Origin: Lutibacter litoralis
GTDB taxonomy: Bacteria > Bacteroidota > Bacteroidia > Flavobacteriales > Flavobacteriaceae
NCBI RefSeq assembly: GCF_014646675.1
Contig: NZ_BMNS01000005.1
Location: 149,293 to 213,292 of the forward strand
DNA: 64,000 nt
Reading direction: 5' to 3'
The position numbers were made by a program, and so were the translations under genes. The notes beneath the pieces were generated by a model, which was given only the letters and a program-made list of their open reading frames with translations, was not told the origin of the DNA and ran no database searches. Below are positions 42,942 through 51,571 of the stretch, piece by piece. Within the stretch, counting starts at the first letter, position 1, and the number at the start of each line of letters is the position of its first letter.

Positions 42942-43586
42942 TTATTCAAACGTATAACGCTGTTCTTCTGTTGAAGATGCTTTTAGCAATTGGTTAAATG
43001 TTTTTATGGTATTAAAATTGTTCGTAATTTCATCAGATACAGCAATTCCAGAAATGCCTGTTTCCAATATGTTTGTAACATCTTCAGTAGTTATGCTCCC
43101 AAAACCAATAATTGGTGTCTCTGTATTTAAGGCTTCTGTAATTAAAGTATAACCGTTTAAACCTAAAGCTGTATTACAATTTTCTTTAGTTGCAGCTTGT
43201 CTAAAAGGGCCTAGACTTATATAATCTACATCTTTAGAGATGACTTTTTCGCAGTCTTTCAGAGTATTAACAGTTCCACCAATAAGTTGCCAGGTATATA
43301 AATGTTTCCGAGCAATAATAGGGCAGGTGTCTGTTTTTCCTAATTGTACGCCATCTGCTTTAATTTCTTTAGCAATTTTATAATGATCGTTAATAATCAA
43401 TCGGGTCTGAAAATGAGCGGTAATTTCTCTAGCTTCATTGGCTAACTTTAAAAATTTCTTTTCTGAACTATTTATTAAACGTAATTGCACTAATTCTACT
43501 CCGGCTGTACACGCTTTTTGTATGTTTTCTAAATGTTCTTTTGGAGAGTTTCCTTGAGATATATAATGTAGTTTAGGTATAGTCAT
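42942..43586 (-). CDS. thiE: Thiamine phosphate synthase (ThiE/TenI family)
   Basis: This TIM-barrel protein of about 214 residues contains VELVQLR near 27-33, KADGVQLGKTD, YISLGPFRQAATK (diphosphate/substrate loop with Thr and Lys) and a GFGSIT strand. It joins thiazole phosphate and hydroxymethylpyrimidine diphosphate to make thiamine phosphate. TenI relatives tautomerise the thiazole instead; the TK after the GPF loop favours ThiE. I chose ATG 43586 (MTIPKLHYI) over an in-frame start 36 bases upstream, as ThiE proteins begin right before the first strand. No other thi genes are adjacent. Confidence 0.83.
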   Translation of the reverse strand: MTIPKLHYISQGNSPKEHLENIQKACTAGVELVQLRLINSSEKKFLKLANEAREITAHFQTRLIINDHYKIAKEIKADGVQLGKTDTCPIIARKHLYTWQLIGGTVNTLKDCEKVISKDVDYISLGPFRQAATKENCNTALGLNGYTLITEALNTETPIIGFGSITTEDVTNILETGISGIAVSDEITNNFNTIKTFNQLLKASSTEEQRYTFE

Positions 43587-43864
43587 TTTTTTGTTTCTTG
43601 TTATTGAAAATAGATTTCTCATTGCAAATTGGCGACAAAAATACGAATGTTTAATTATCCAAATGCTTAAAGTAAAGTTTTATACAAAAAAGCTGCTTTA
43701 ACACGATTCATGAAATCTAAAATAGGAGATTTACGAGCTCATATTTAAAAATAAAGGGCAGCGAGTAAATACTTAATTAAATTAACGAATGTAGTGAAGG
43801 AAGTTATTTCACTGACTGATAACAATCATTTTTATTCCTTTTGCGATTGGTTAACTTTAGTATT

Positions 43865-44527
43865 ATGAAGAAAAAACAATTCTTACAATTAATAATTGGT
43901 GTAGTTATTTGTGCTATGCCTTTTACCTGCATGTATTCTCAACAAAATCTTTCAGCAAAAGAAATTGTTAAGAAAGCTGATGATAATATGCGTGGTAAAA
44001 CTTCAGAAGCAGATATCACCATCAAAATAATAAGACCTACTTGGAGTAGAGAAATGAATATGAAAGCTTGGTCTAAGGGTGATGATTATTCTATGATTTT
44101 AATTACTTCTCCAGCAAAAGAAAAAGGAACTGTTTTTTTAAAACGTACAAAAGAAGTTTGGAACTGGATTCCTTCAATTGAACGTACTATCAAATTACCT
44201 CCGTCAATGATGTCGCAAAGTTGGATGGGAACCGATTTTACTAATGACGATTTGGTTAAAGAAGCTTCATCAGTTTCAGATTATAATCATAATTATTTAG
44301 GTAAAGAAATTATGTTCAATAAAGACTGCTATAAAATTGAAATGATACCAAAACCTTCCGCAGCTATTGTGTGGGAGAAGGTAGTTGTTTGGATTGACGC
44401 TACTGATTTTTTACAACTAAAAGCAGAATTCTATGATGAAGACGGTGAATTGGTAAATATCATGAATTCTAGTGAGGTTAAAGAAGTTGGAGGTAGAAAA
44501 ATTACGGCAAAAATTGTTCAGCTTTAA
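43865..44527 (+). CDS. LolA-like outer membrane lipoprotein-sorting protein
   Basis: This protein of about 220 residues has a signal peptide (hydrophobic 6-22, cleavage near MYSQQ). The LolA-type half-barrel shows SAKEIVKKADDNMRGK, then FLKRTKEVWNWIPSIERTIKLP and the SWMGTDFTNDDL motif. This subfamily (COG2834) usually neighbours an RND/MMPL exporter and is thought to shuttle lipids or hydrophobic cargo across the periplasm. Here no exporter is adjacent. I chose ATG 43865, since the start 24 bases earlier would put polar residues before the signal peptide. A terminator follows. Confidence 0.85.
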   Translation: MKKKQFLQLIIGVVICAMPFTCMYSQQNLSAKEIVKKADDNMRGKTSEADITIKIIRPTWSREMNMKAWSKGDDYSMILITSPAKEKGTVFLKRTKEVWNWIPSIERTIKLPPSMMSQSWMGTDFTNDDLVKEASSVSDYNHNYLGKEIMFNKDCYKIEMIPKPSAAIVWEKVVVWIDATDFLQLKAEFYDEDGELVNIMNSSEVKEVGGRKITAKIVQL

Positions 44528-44580
44528 TGGTGTAAAACAAATTTGGGTAAGGGTCTTAGTTTAAATTGTTGATTATCAAT

Positions 44581-44618
44581 AAAAAACCTATAAATGACCA
44601 ATATCATTTTGGTTTTTA
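44581..44618 (+). terminator. Terminator after the LolA-like gene
   Basis: AAAAAACC at 44581 pairs with GGTTTTT at 44611, with an inner stem AAATGA/TCATTT, and the 3' arm is T-rich. Confidence 0.65.
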
Positions 44619-44701
44619 TTTGTGGTTCTTAAATTTAAAGAATTGTAAATCATTTAAAGATTCTACGTATAAATTTTTAACAACTATAAAATATAATAAT
44701 C

Positions 44702-45340
44702 ATGTTACAAACAGAAATATTCAACAAAAATGTAGCAGCTTATGAAGCTTGGTATGATAATTATCCAGAAGTTTTTCAATCTGAGGTAGCAGCAATTAAA
44801 GAGCAACTATTAAAACTACCTGAAAATATTTATGGAATTGAGGTTGGTTTAGGTACGGGAAGGTTTTCTAAAGCTTTAGGAATTAAAGAAGGTATAGAAC
44901 CTTCTGAAGAAATGGCGAAAAAAGCCATGAAGAGAGGTATTGAAATTATGAAAGGCGTTGCAGAGCAACTGCCATATAGCGATTATCATTTCGACTTTTT
45001 ACTTTTTGTAACCATTTGTCATCTTAACGATTTAACAGCGGCATTAATTGAAGCACATCGGGTTTTAAAACGAGGAGGATCTATAATTATAGCTTTTTTA
45101 GACAAAGAACAAGCCATAGCCCAGCAATACGAAGAGAAACGGTATCGAAGCACTTTTTTTGAAAACGCAACCTATTATTCAGTTGATAAAGTAAAAAAAT
45201 TACTAAAAGATGTTAAATTTAAGGATCTAGAATTCAATCAAACACTATTTGGTAAGTTAGCTACTATTAAAAAAATTCAAACACCAAAAGAAGGATATGG
45301 TGAAGGATCTTTTGTAGTTGTTAAGGCTGTGAAAAAATAA
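44702..45340 (+). CDS. Class I SAM-dependent methyltransferase
   Basis: This 212-residue protein is a methyltransferase_11/UbiE-type enzyme. The SAM motif VGLGTGRFS is near 48-56, an acidic strand-2 residue lies in EGIEPSEE, LLFVTICHL is near 100-108, and HRVLKRGGSIII is near 121-132. No substrate clue is visible; relatives act on small molecules. The N-terminal YEAWYDNYPEVFQSE segment is a common lid in this group. A single gene followed by a long non-coding stretch. Confidence 0.85.
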   Translation: MLQTEIFNKNVAAYEAWYDNYPEVFQSEVAAIKEQLLKLPENIYGIEVGLGTGRFSKALGIKEGIEPSEEMAKKAMKRGIEIMKGVAEQLPYSDYHFDFLLFVTICHLNDLTAALIEAHRVLKRGGSIIIAFLDKEQAIAQQYEEKRYRSTFFENATYYSVDKVKKLLKDVKFKDLEFNQTLFGKLATIKKIQTPKEGYGEGSFVVVKAVKK

Positions 45341-45500
45341 ACATATTATTACTGTGGTAAAAATTAAATCGCTGTTATAAAGCTATTTAAGTTAATTTTA
45401 AAGTTTTACAATCTTTGAAGTAATAATAATGATTTACTATAAAAAAGGCAACTTTTAGACAAGATGCAACTAGAACATTTGGGTGAGTGAGCGTACATTA

Positions 45501-45653
45501 ACATAATGGCAAATTATAGCTACAAATGACTTCCTAATAAATCTAAAATTCCTAATCCACGAGAATCGAGTATTTGAAATTTTATTTACCTAAGTACAGA
45601 ATATCGTCAAGAAATAAAAGGCTTCTTGGATATTTAGCATAATGTAGAATTAT
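45501..45653 (+). repeat. Diverged dispersed repeat, copy A
   Basis: About 153 bases align with 50874-51027 at roughly 80% identity by eye. Shared blocks include ACATAATGGCAAATTATAG, ATAAATCTAAAAT, AATCC-GAGAAT and AAGTAC-GAATATCGT. A weaker match extends about 60 bases upstream (AAAAAGGCAA). It lies in the 662-base gap before the LytS-type kinase; the rest of that gap shows no open frame. Confidence 0.7.
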
Positions 45654-45925
45654 TTCTTACAAACATTAAACTTTTGTGGAATTTTGCCAACGCGCCATTA
45701 TTCTTAATTATTGCTTCAGCCACTGGCTAAACCAATAATATAAAATGTTCTATAATGTTCTGCATTATGTAACTTGAGCTTTGGTTAAAAGCGAAAGCTG
45801 TTTCTTCAGTTTCTTAAAAAAATTTATTCTAAAAAGTTTCTTCTGTAATGTTAATGGAACACTTTTTATGCGACGACGTAGGAGGGAAGCGTAATGTGTG
45901 TGGAATGGAATATAATTTTTATAAA

Positions 45926-45996
45926 TAACATTTAAACCTCATATCTTACGTTCCTGTACTTTTCCTTTCACTATTTAAAAGTATTTCGTTGCTTTG
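45926..45996 (+). promoter_or_regulatory. Operator and promoter of the LytS/LytTR operon
   Basis: Two ten-base direct repeats, TAACATTTAA (45926) and TTACGTTCCT (45946), are spaced exactly 20 bases apart and followed by GTACTTTT. A -7-like TTGCTTTG starts 43 bases after the second repeat (45989). The same layout and sequence occur before the lipoprotein gene (47827-47897). TACGTTCCT fits the known LytTR-domain half-site pattern at eight of nine positions. Confidence 0.6.
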
Positions 45997-46003
45997 CTTA
46001 AGA

Positions 46004-47095
46004 ATGGATATCAACAATAAAATAAATAATAATAAAACAAGGATATCTCTATATTGGAAATGTCAATTAATTGGATGGAGTATTGTTTCAGTTTATTGGG
46101 CTTATACAGTATATACAAGAGATAATTACGGGATTTTTTATACGTTGTTAAATTATGTATTAGACATTTCTATAGGAATATTTTTAACACATATGTACAG
46201 ACTATTTGCCTTGAAAGCAAAATGGAGTAGTTTACCTATAAAAAATTTACTAATCCGTTTAGTACCTACTATTATTTTATTAGCTGTTTTATATGTATTA
46301 ATAAACAATTTAAAATGGTATGCGTACTGGACTTTTATTGCAGGCGAGGGTAAAAATTTCTTTGAAGCCATAATTTACTGGGATCCAATTTTACTTACAG
46401 GACTTCGACTAATGTCTATTTGGATATTGGCGTATCACTTATATCATTACTATCAAAAAGAAGTTGTTACGGCTAAAGAAAATGCTCAATTATCTTTAAT
46501 AGCTAAACAAGCACAGTTAGATAATTTATCGGCTCAATTAAATCCACATTTCTTATTCAACTCCTTAAACTCTATTAAATCATTGGTAATCGAAAATCCT
46601 AACGTTGCAAGAAGAGCAATTGATTTATTATCAGATTTATTGCGTTCATCCTTATATGAAAAAGACAAAGGCTTAATATCTATTAAAAATGAACTCGCTT
46701 TAGTTTATGATTATATTGAATTAGAAAAAATGCGTTTTGAAGAACGACTTCAACTAAAAACCAATATTGATGACGAAGTAATTAATTATAAAATTCCTAC
46801 GCTAAGTATTCAGTTGCTAGTAGAAAATGCAATTAAACATGGAATCGACTTAAAAGTTGGAGGTGGCGTTGTTTTCTTGAAAGTTAAAAAGAAGGATAGC
46901 GACCTTCATATTATAGTTGAAAATCCTGGAGTAATTAATCAACATAATAGTGTTGGTTTAGGTCTGAAAAACCTAAAAAAACGCATGGAAATTCAATATA
47001 AAGGTCACGCTAGTTTTAGTTTAAAAGCCAAAGAAAATGAACTTGTCTGCGCAGAAATAATAATTCCAATGCATATAGACCATGAAAAAATATAA
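46004..47095 (+). CDS. LytS-type sensor histidine kinase (His_kinase family)
   Basis: This protein of about 363 residues has four membrane spans (within 15-150), a linker helix, and the His_kinase domain of the LytS/YehU class: LNPHFLFNSLNSIKSLV carries the phospho-accepting histidine. The ATPase parts are QLLVENAIKHG and GVGLGLKNLKKRM. I chose ATG 46004; an upstream TTG would overlap the predicted -7 element. Its stop overlaps the start of the LytTR regulator by 14 bases, so the two are translationally coupled. The short periplasmic loops suggest sensing within the membrane. Confidence 0.92.
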   Translation: MDINNKINNNKTRISLYWKCQLIGWSIVSVYWAYTVYTRDNYGIFYTLLNYVLDISIGIFLTHMYRLFALKAKWSSLPIKNLLIRLVPTIILLAVLYVLINNLKWYAYWTFIAGEGKNFFEAIIYWDPILLTGLRLMSIWILAYHLYHYYQKEVVTAKENAQLSLIAKQAQLDNLSAQLNPHFLFNSLNSIKSLVIENPNVARRAIDLLSDLLRSSLYEKDKGLISIKNELALVYDYIELEKMRFEERLQLKTNIDDEVINYKIPTLSIQLLVENAIKHGIDLKVGGGVVFLKVKKKDSDLHIIVENPGVINQHNSVGLGLKNLKKRMEIQYKGHASFSLKAKENELVCAEIIIPMHIDHEKI

Positions 47096-47804
47096 AACCA
47101 TAATCATTGATGACGAACGTTTAGCGAGAGAAGAAGTAAAACGTGCATTAGAAAAACATCAAGAGTTTGAAATTATTGGTGAAGCAAGTCATGTAGATGA
47201 GGCTATACCTTTAATTGAAGAATTACAACCAGATATTTTATTTTTGGATATTCACATGCCTGGTAAATCTGGATTTGATTTATTAGAAGAATTAACAAAT
47301 GTACCAGATGTCGTTTTTACAACGGCTTATGACCAATATGCTGTAAAAGCTTTTGAGATGAATGCGTTGGATTATTTAGTAAAACCGTTGCGAGATGAAC
47401 GTTTTTCTAAAACCATTGAAAAGGTAAAGGTAGAATTATCTAAAAGAGTAAAATTAGAGCCTACAACCATAGCAATGCATCAAAAGATATTTATAAAAGA
47501 TGGTGAAAAATGTCATTTTATTCCGCTAACAGATATTCATTTTATTGAATCTTTAGAAAACTATGCACGTCTTTATTTTGGCTCGAATAAAGCGATGATA
47601 AAGCGTTCTTTAAATTTACTAGCAGAGAAATTAGATCCTAAAGTCTTTTTCCGTGTTAATCGAAGTCAAATGATTAATATAAATTACATTAAAGAGATTC
47701 ATCCATACTTCAATAATAAATTACAAATTATATTAACTACTGGAGAAAAAGTTGAAGTATCTAGCAGGCAATCGGTAAAATTTAAAAACTGGAATAGTTT
47801 ATAA
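47082..47804 (+). CDS. LytTR-family response regulator
   Basis: This 240-residue protein has an N-terminal receiver with acidic DDE at 10-12, Asp56 (FLDIHMP) and Lys in LVKPL. A LytTR DNA-binding domain follows from about 140, with HFIESLENYARLYF, FFRVNRSQMININYIKEI and SSRQSVKFKNW. LytTR domains bind pairs of about nine-base direct repeats two helical turns apart, which is what lies before its own operon and before the next gene. It should autoregulate and control the downstream lipoprotein/hydrolase pair. Confidence 0.94.
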   Translation: MKKYKTIIIDDERLAREEVKRALEKHQEFEIIGEASHVDEAIPLIEELQPDILFLDIHMPGKSGFDLLEELTNVPDVVFTTAYDQYAVKAFEMNALDYLVKPLRDERFSKTIEKVKVELSKRVKLEPTTIAMHQKIFIKDGEKCHFIPLTDIHFIESLENYARLYFGSNKAMIKRSLNLLAEKLDPKVFFRVNRSQMININYIKEIHPYFNNKLQIILTTGEKVEVSSRQSVKFKNWNSL

Positions 47805-47826
47805 AAAAAATAATCCTTCAATTTTC

Positions 47827-47897
47827 TAACGTTCATTTACATTTATTAACGCTCCTGTACTTTTTGTTTTTTGATACAGTTAACTGCCTTTAATTTG
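47827..47897 (+). promoter_or_regulatory. Second copy of the LytTR-type operator and promoter
   Basis: TAACGTTCAT (47827) and TAACGCTCCT (47847) are 20 bases apart; AACGTTCAT fits the LytTR half-site consensus at all nine positions. They are followed by GTACTTTTTG, and a -7-like TTAATTTG begins at 47890, 43 bases after the second repeat, exactly as at the kinase promoter. It lies between the regulator stop and the lipoprotein start. Confidence 0.65.
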
Positions 47898-47924
47898 TAT
47901 CATAAATCATTAAAAACTAATATT

Positions 47925-48536
47925 ATGAAAATTATTACAGTTCTAAATTATATTGTCAAATTAGTATTGTTTGTGGCAATATTTTTTTTGGGCTCTTGCA
48001 AAAGTAATCCAGAAACAACCGCTACTAAACAACCCGTATTATCTGATTACACAATTGGAGAGAAATGGGTATGGAAATATAAAGGTGTTACTGATGAAGG
48101 TGAAGTAAGGTCGGATGGAACCGATACTCGGAAAATAGTTGATTTTAATGGCGCCTTGGGAATGACCATAGACAAAGATACCGTTTTGGTGTCTGAAATT
48201 GTAAAGCCAGAAAAAAGTGATACACCAAAATATAAATGGCCTTTAGAAGTCGGTAAAAAGTGGAAATATGAAAAAGACTGGACCAGTCAAGATGGTACTA
48301 CAGGAAATCAAAGTCAGGATGTAGAAGTGCTTTCCTTTAAAAAAGAAATAGTAGGAGCAGGGACATTTATGGCCTACACCATTGAGTACAAAGGAACCGT
48401 TTCAAATTCAAGAGGCTATAGTGCTAAAACAGATGAAGTTTGGTTATATGCTCCAGAAATTAAGAATTTTATAAAAATGACTCAAGTTCAAGACGGTTTT
48501 TCTTATACCGAAGAATTAATTGAATATTCAAAATAA
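47925..48536 (+). CDS. Lipoprotein of unknown function in the LytTR regulon
   Basis: This protein of about 203 residues has a lipoprotein signal (hydrophobic 9-22, lipobox LGSC). The mature part opens with a YTIGEKWVWKYKG segment and has many Trp/Tyr/Lys-rich strands, including a second similar block WPLEVGKKWKYEKDW, so it probably consists of two related beta-sheet halves. I do not recognise a named family. I chose ATG 47925, as an upstream TTG would precede the promoter. Its end overlaps the predicted upstream extension of the hydrolase gene; the real gap to the hydrolase ATG is 13 bases. Confidence 0.8.
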   Translation: MKIITVLNYIVKLVLFVAIFFLGSCKSNPETTATKQPVLSDYTIGEKWVWKYKGVTDEGEVRSDGTDTRKIVDFNGALGMTIDKDTVLVSEIVKPEKSDTPKYKWPLEVGKKWKYEKDWTSQDGTTGNQSQDVEVLSFKKEIVGAGTFMAYTIEYKGTVSNSRGYSAKTDEVWLYAPEIKNFIKMTQVQDGFSYTEELIEYSK

Positions 48537-48549
48537 AGCAACCATTAAA

Positions 48550-50358
48550 ATGAAATTCATACAAATATTAAAGGTCACATTTTTACTACTGTTAGTAGCA
48601 TTAGTTTCTTGTAATTCTATAAAAGAGGAACAGCAAGAACCAAGAGAAGTGAGTAGAAAAGGCAAAGAATATTTTGTGCAAGATTCTATTCTAATTTCAA
48701 CTAGAGATGGTGCTAAAATATCTGCAATAATAGTTAGAAGTAAAGCTGAAAAAGAACCACAACCAGCAATATTATTTCATACAATATATACTCGTAAAGA
48801 TGATATCAATAGAGCTTATGAGGCAGCAGATAAAGGATATGTAGGAGTAGTATCTTATACAAGAGGTAAAAACTTAAGTCCAAATAAAATAACTCCTTAT
48901 GTTCATGAAGGTAATGATGTGTACGATGTTATAGATTGGATTACTGAGCAGGAGTGGAGCAATGATGAAGTTGGTATGTATGGAGGTAGTTACGTCGGTT
49001 TTGTTCAGTGGGCTTCTATGAAAGAAAAAGTGCATCCAGCGTTAAAAACTATAGTACCATCTGTTGCTGCAGCTCCAGGTATTGCTGAACCTATGGAAAA
49101 TGGTGTTTATTTTAACTTTCATTATCCTTGGTGGCATTACGTTACCAATAACAAAACACTTGATACAGTTTCTTATTATAATGGAAAACGTTGGAATGAT
49201 TTGTATTTCGATTGGTATAAAAAAGGAGTGGCTTATAAAAATTTGGATAGTTTAGATGGTACACCAAATCCAGAATTCAATCAAAAATTAGAGCATCCAA
49301 CATTTGATGCTTATTGGAAAAAAATGACACTGTTTAAACAGGATTTTTCTAAAATTAATATTCCTATCTTAAGTACTACAGGTTATTATGATGGTGGACA
49401 GTTTGGAACTATGCACTATTTAAAATCTCATTATCAGTACAATACAAATGCAGAGCATTATCTTTTGATTGGGCCTTATTCACATTTTGGAGCGCAAGAA
49501 CTTCCAGAAAAGAATATTTTGGGTTATACCATAGACCCTATAGCACAGATAAATATTAAAAATTTAATTTTTGATTGGTTCGACTATATTTTTAAAAATG
49601 CCAAAAAGCCTGTTTTGTTAAAGAATAAAATCAATTATCAAGTGATGGGTGCAAATACTTGGAAGCATGTATCATCGCTAGATAAAATTACTACTGATAC
49701 ATTAAAGGTATATTTGAGTAAACAACGTTCTGGTGTGGCGTTTAAATCGACCTATAATACAGGAAATATGGGAGTAAACGAACACTTTAGTTTATCTAAT
49801 ATTTCTAATGAAACAAGTTATATAGAACAAGAGATTGATTTTTCTGATCGTAGTCAATTTTCTTGGAATTTAAGTGGAGATCGAAACATTATATCAGAAA
49901 CTTTAACTGTTGGCCAAGGATTTTCATTTGTCACAGAACCCTTCGATGAAGATTTAGAACTTAGTGGTTCTGTAAGTGGAGTTTTAAATGTGTCCATCAA
50001 TAAAAAAGATTTTGATTTTAACGTTTTACTATACGAACAAACGGCTAACGGATCTTTTTTTAGCTTGACACTACCATTTACAACAAGAGCAAGTATGTCT
50101 AAGGATATAGAAAACAGAAACTTATTGACTCCAAATAAAAAGACCTCAATTCCCATTCATAATTTTAGAATGACTAGTAAAAAAATTAAAAAGGGAAGTA
50201 GAATAGTTGTTCTATTAAATGGTATCAAACATCCTTTTTCACAATTAAACTACGGTACAGGAAAAGATGTGAGTGAAGAAAGCATTAATGATGCTGAAGA
50301 GCCTTTAAAAATTAAATGGTATACTGATAGCTATATTCATTTTCCGGTTAATATGTAA
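48550..50358 (+). CDS. CocE/NonD family hydrolase lipoprotein (X-Pro dipeptidyl-peptidase S15-like)
   Basis: This protein of about 602 residues has a lipoprotein signal peptide (lipobox VSC). An alpha/beta hydrolase core carries the nucleophile motif YGGSYVGFVQW, the acid in YYDGGQFG and the histidine in GPYSHFG. A C-terminal jelly-roll of the PepX_C type follows (ELSGSVSGVLNVS). The family hydrolyses acyl esters, beta-lactam side chains or X-Pro peptides. I chose ATG 48550 because the only earlier in-frame start is a TTG inside the preceding gene. It is cotranscribed with the lipoprotein under the LytTR operator. Substrate unknown. Confidence 0.9.
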   Translation: MKFIQILKVTFLLLLVALVSCNSIKEEQQEPREVSRKGKEYFVQDSILISTRDGAKISAIIVRSKAEKEPQPAILFHTIYTRKDDINRAYEAADKGYVGVVSYTRGKNLSPNKITPYVHEGNDVYDVIDWITEQEWSNDEVGMYGGSYVGFVQWASMKEKVHPALKTIVPSVAAAPGIAEPMENGVYFNFHYPWWHYVTNNKTLDTVSYYNGKRWNDLYFDWYKKGVAYKNLDSLDGTPNPEFNQKLEHPTFDAYWKKMTLFKQDFSKINIPILSTTGYYDGGQFGTMHYLKSHYQYNTNAEHYLLIGPYSHFGAQELPEKNILGYTIDPIAQINIKNLIFDWFDYIFKNAKKPVLLKNKINYQVMGANTWKHVSSLDKITTDTLKVYLSKQRSGVAFKSTYNTGNMGVNEHFSLSNISNETSYIEQEIDFSDRSQFSWNLSGDRNIISETLTVGQGFSFVTEPFDEDLELSGSVSGVLNVSINKKDFDFNVLLYEQTANGSFFSLTLPFTTRASMSKDIENRNLLTPNKKTSIPIHNFRMTSKKIKKGSRIVVLLNGIKHPFSQLNYGTGKDVSEESINDAEEPLKIKWYTDSYIHFPVNM

Positions 50359-50873
50359 AATAGAATCTCGATGTTTAACTTGGCCTCATAAAATTTTGGT
50401 CAAAACAATAGGAGAAATAAGGGTCCATATTTTAGGGGTTTAGTAATACAGTTTCTTAAGAATTTCAATTATACAAGTGTCTTAAAAACAATCTTAATCA
50501 GTTACAATGTTTCCTAAAATATAGCGAATGAGCCGTTAATTGTTTCCAAAATTATATGCAGCCTTGAATTTTTGTTTCTTTTGTTTCAATACAAAAGATA
50601 ATGAAACATTAAAAAAATGATTAATTTAAGTTCTAAAGTTAACAAGTGTATAGAAATTTATTTTTCTTAAATTTTATACTCTTGTGGCAATCCACGAGAA
50701 TCGTCTAAAATTTTTTATTACGTACATTTTATCGAATACGCGATTTTTAAATATAGCAAAAAGGCAAGCTTTTATTTTGGCGTTGGCAAGCGGCTGCAAA
50801 TTGTGGTTTAAAAATAATTGCATTAGCAATTTTGTTTTAAGCAAACAATAAAGTGGTTGGTAGCGGCTATTTT

Positions 50874-51027
50874 ACATAATGGCAAATTATAGTTACAAAT
50901 GACTTTCCTTATAAATCTAAAATCTTAATCCGTGAGAATTTCTTATTTGAATTTTTAATTACCCAAGTACTGAATATCGTTAAGAATAAATACAGTTTCT
51001 GGGATATTTTACATAATAGAGAATTAT
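50874..51027 (+). repeat. Diverged dispersed repeat, copy B, with partial tandem units
   Basis: Direct-repeat partner of 45501-45653. Partial further units occur nearby: AATCCACGAGAATCG at about 50691, and ACATAATAGAGAATTATAG at 51011 followed by AATCCGTAA, a period of roughly 137 bases. The 876-base gap 50359-51234 has no credible gene. It also holds a small hairpin AATTGC/GCAATT near 50815-50830. Confidence 0.7.
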
Positions 51028-51234
51028 AGCTATCAAATAAAATTCTAGAACTTTAATCCGTAATTTCTTTTAACATAATTGTTGACGATATAGACCTAAA
51101 GGCACTATATCTACAATTATGTGTAAATAGCCTGAAAAACGGCTATACAGAAATTACTATATATTTGTACTATAATTTATATTATGTTAAATAGAGTTTT
51201 TATATAGCTCCTCTATTAAAACGAAAACTGCTAA

Positions 51235-51564
51235 TTAACTTTCTGAATCGTAAATCAAAACACGTTCCCATAATTTAGAAGCTTCAGCTATAAATAATTT
51301 ATGAGCAGGTTCAATTTGATAATTGTTATGTTCTTCCAAATTATTAAAAGTAACCTTTAAACAATATGTATAACTGTTATCAATAACTGGTCTGTTTGTA
51401 TCTGCTGGTTGGCCAAAATGTTTATTTTTGGCATAAACAGATGAATTTAAAAATTTGTGCATTGCCGTTTCAAATTCATTTCTATCAGTTTTATTGTTTG
51501 GGTTTTTCAACCAAAAGAAAACTAAGTGAATAAATTGTTCTTCAATTGCATTCGTTGATTTCAT
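51235..51564 (-). CDS. Dabb (stress-responsive A/B barrel) domain protein
   Basis: This 109-residue protein forms a dimeric ferredoxin-like barrel. It shows IHLVFFWLKNP (first strand with the family histidine), a FGQPADTNRPVIDNSYTYCLKVTF strand pair, and EPAHKLFIAEASKLWERVLIYD. Such proteins bind or cyclise small hydrophobic molecules, or have unknown roles. It starts 7 bases after the methyltransferase on the same strand, so the two share an mRNA and possibly a small-molecule pathway. Confidence 0.88.
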   Translation of the reverse strand: MKSTNAIEEQFIHLVFFWLKNPNNKTDRNEFETAMHKFLNSSVYAKNKHFGQPADTNRPVIDNSYTYCLKVTFNNLEEHNNYQIEPAHKLFIAEASKLWERVLIYDSES

Positions 51565-51571
51565 AAAGTAT

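Noticed and set aside
42916-42946. Inverted repeat AATAAAATTTAAA/TTTAAATTTTATT at the end of thiE as a terminator.
   Set aside because: The stem is all A/T, overlaps the stop codon and has no clean T-run; too weak to call.
45341-45988. Possible decayed genes in the gap before the LytS-type kinase.
   Set aside because: No frame gave recognisable protein fragments; the only structure is the dispersed repeat and the operator.
50755-50900. Integron attC-like or insertion-sequence remnant suggested by GGCGTTGGCAAGCGGCTGC and nearby small inverted repeats.
   Set aside because: No conserved core sites, integrase or transposase fragment could be seen; described only as a dispersed repeat.
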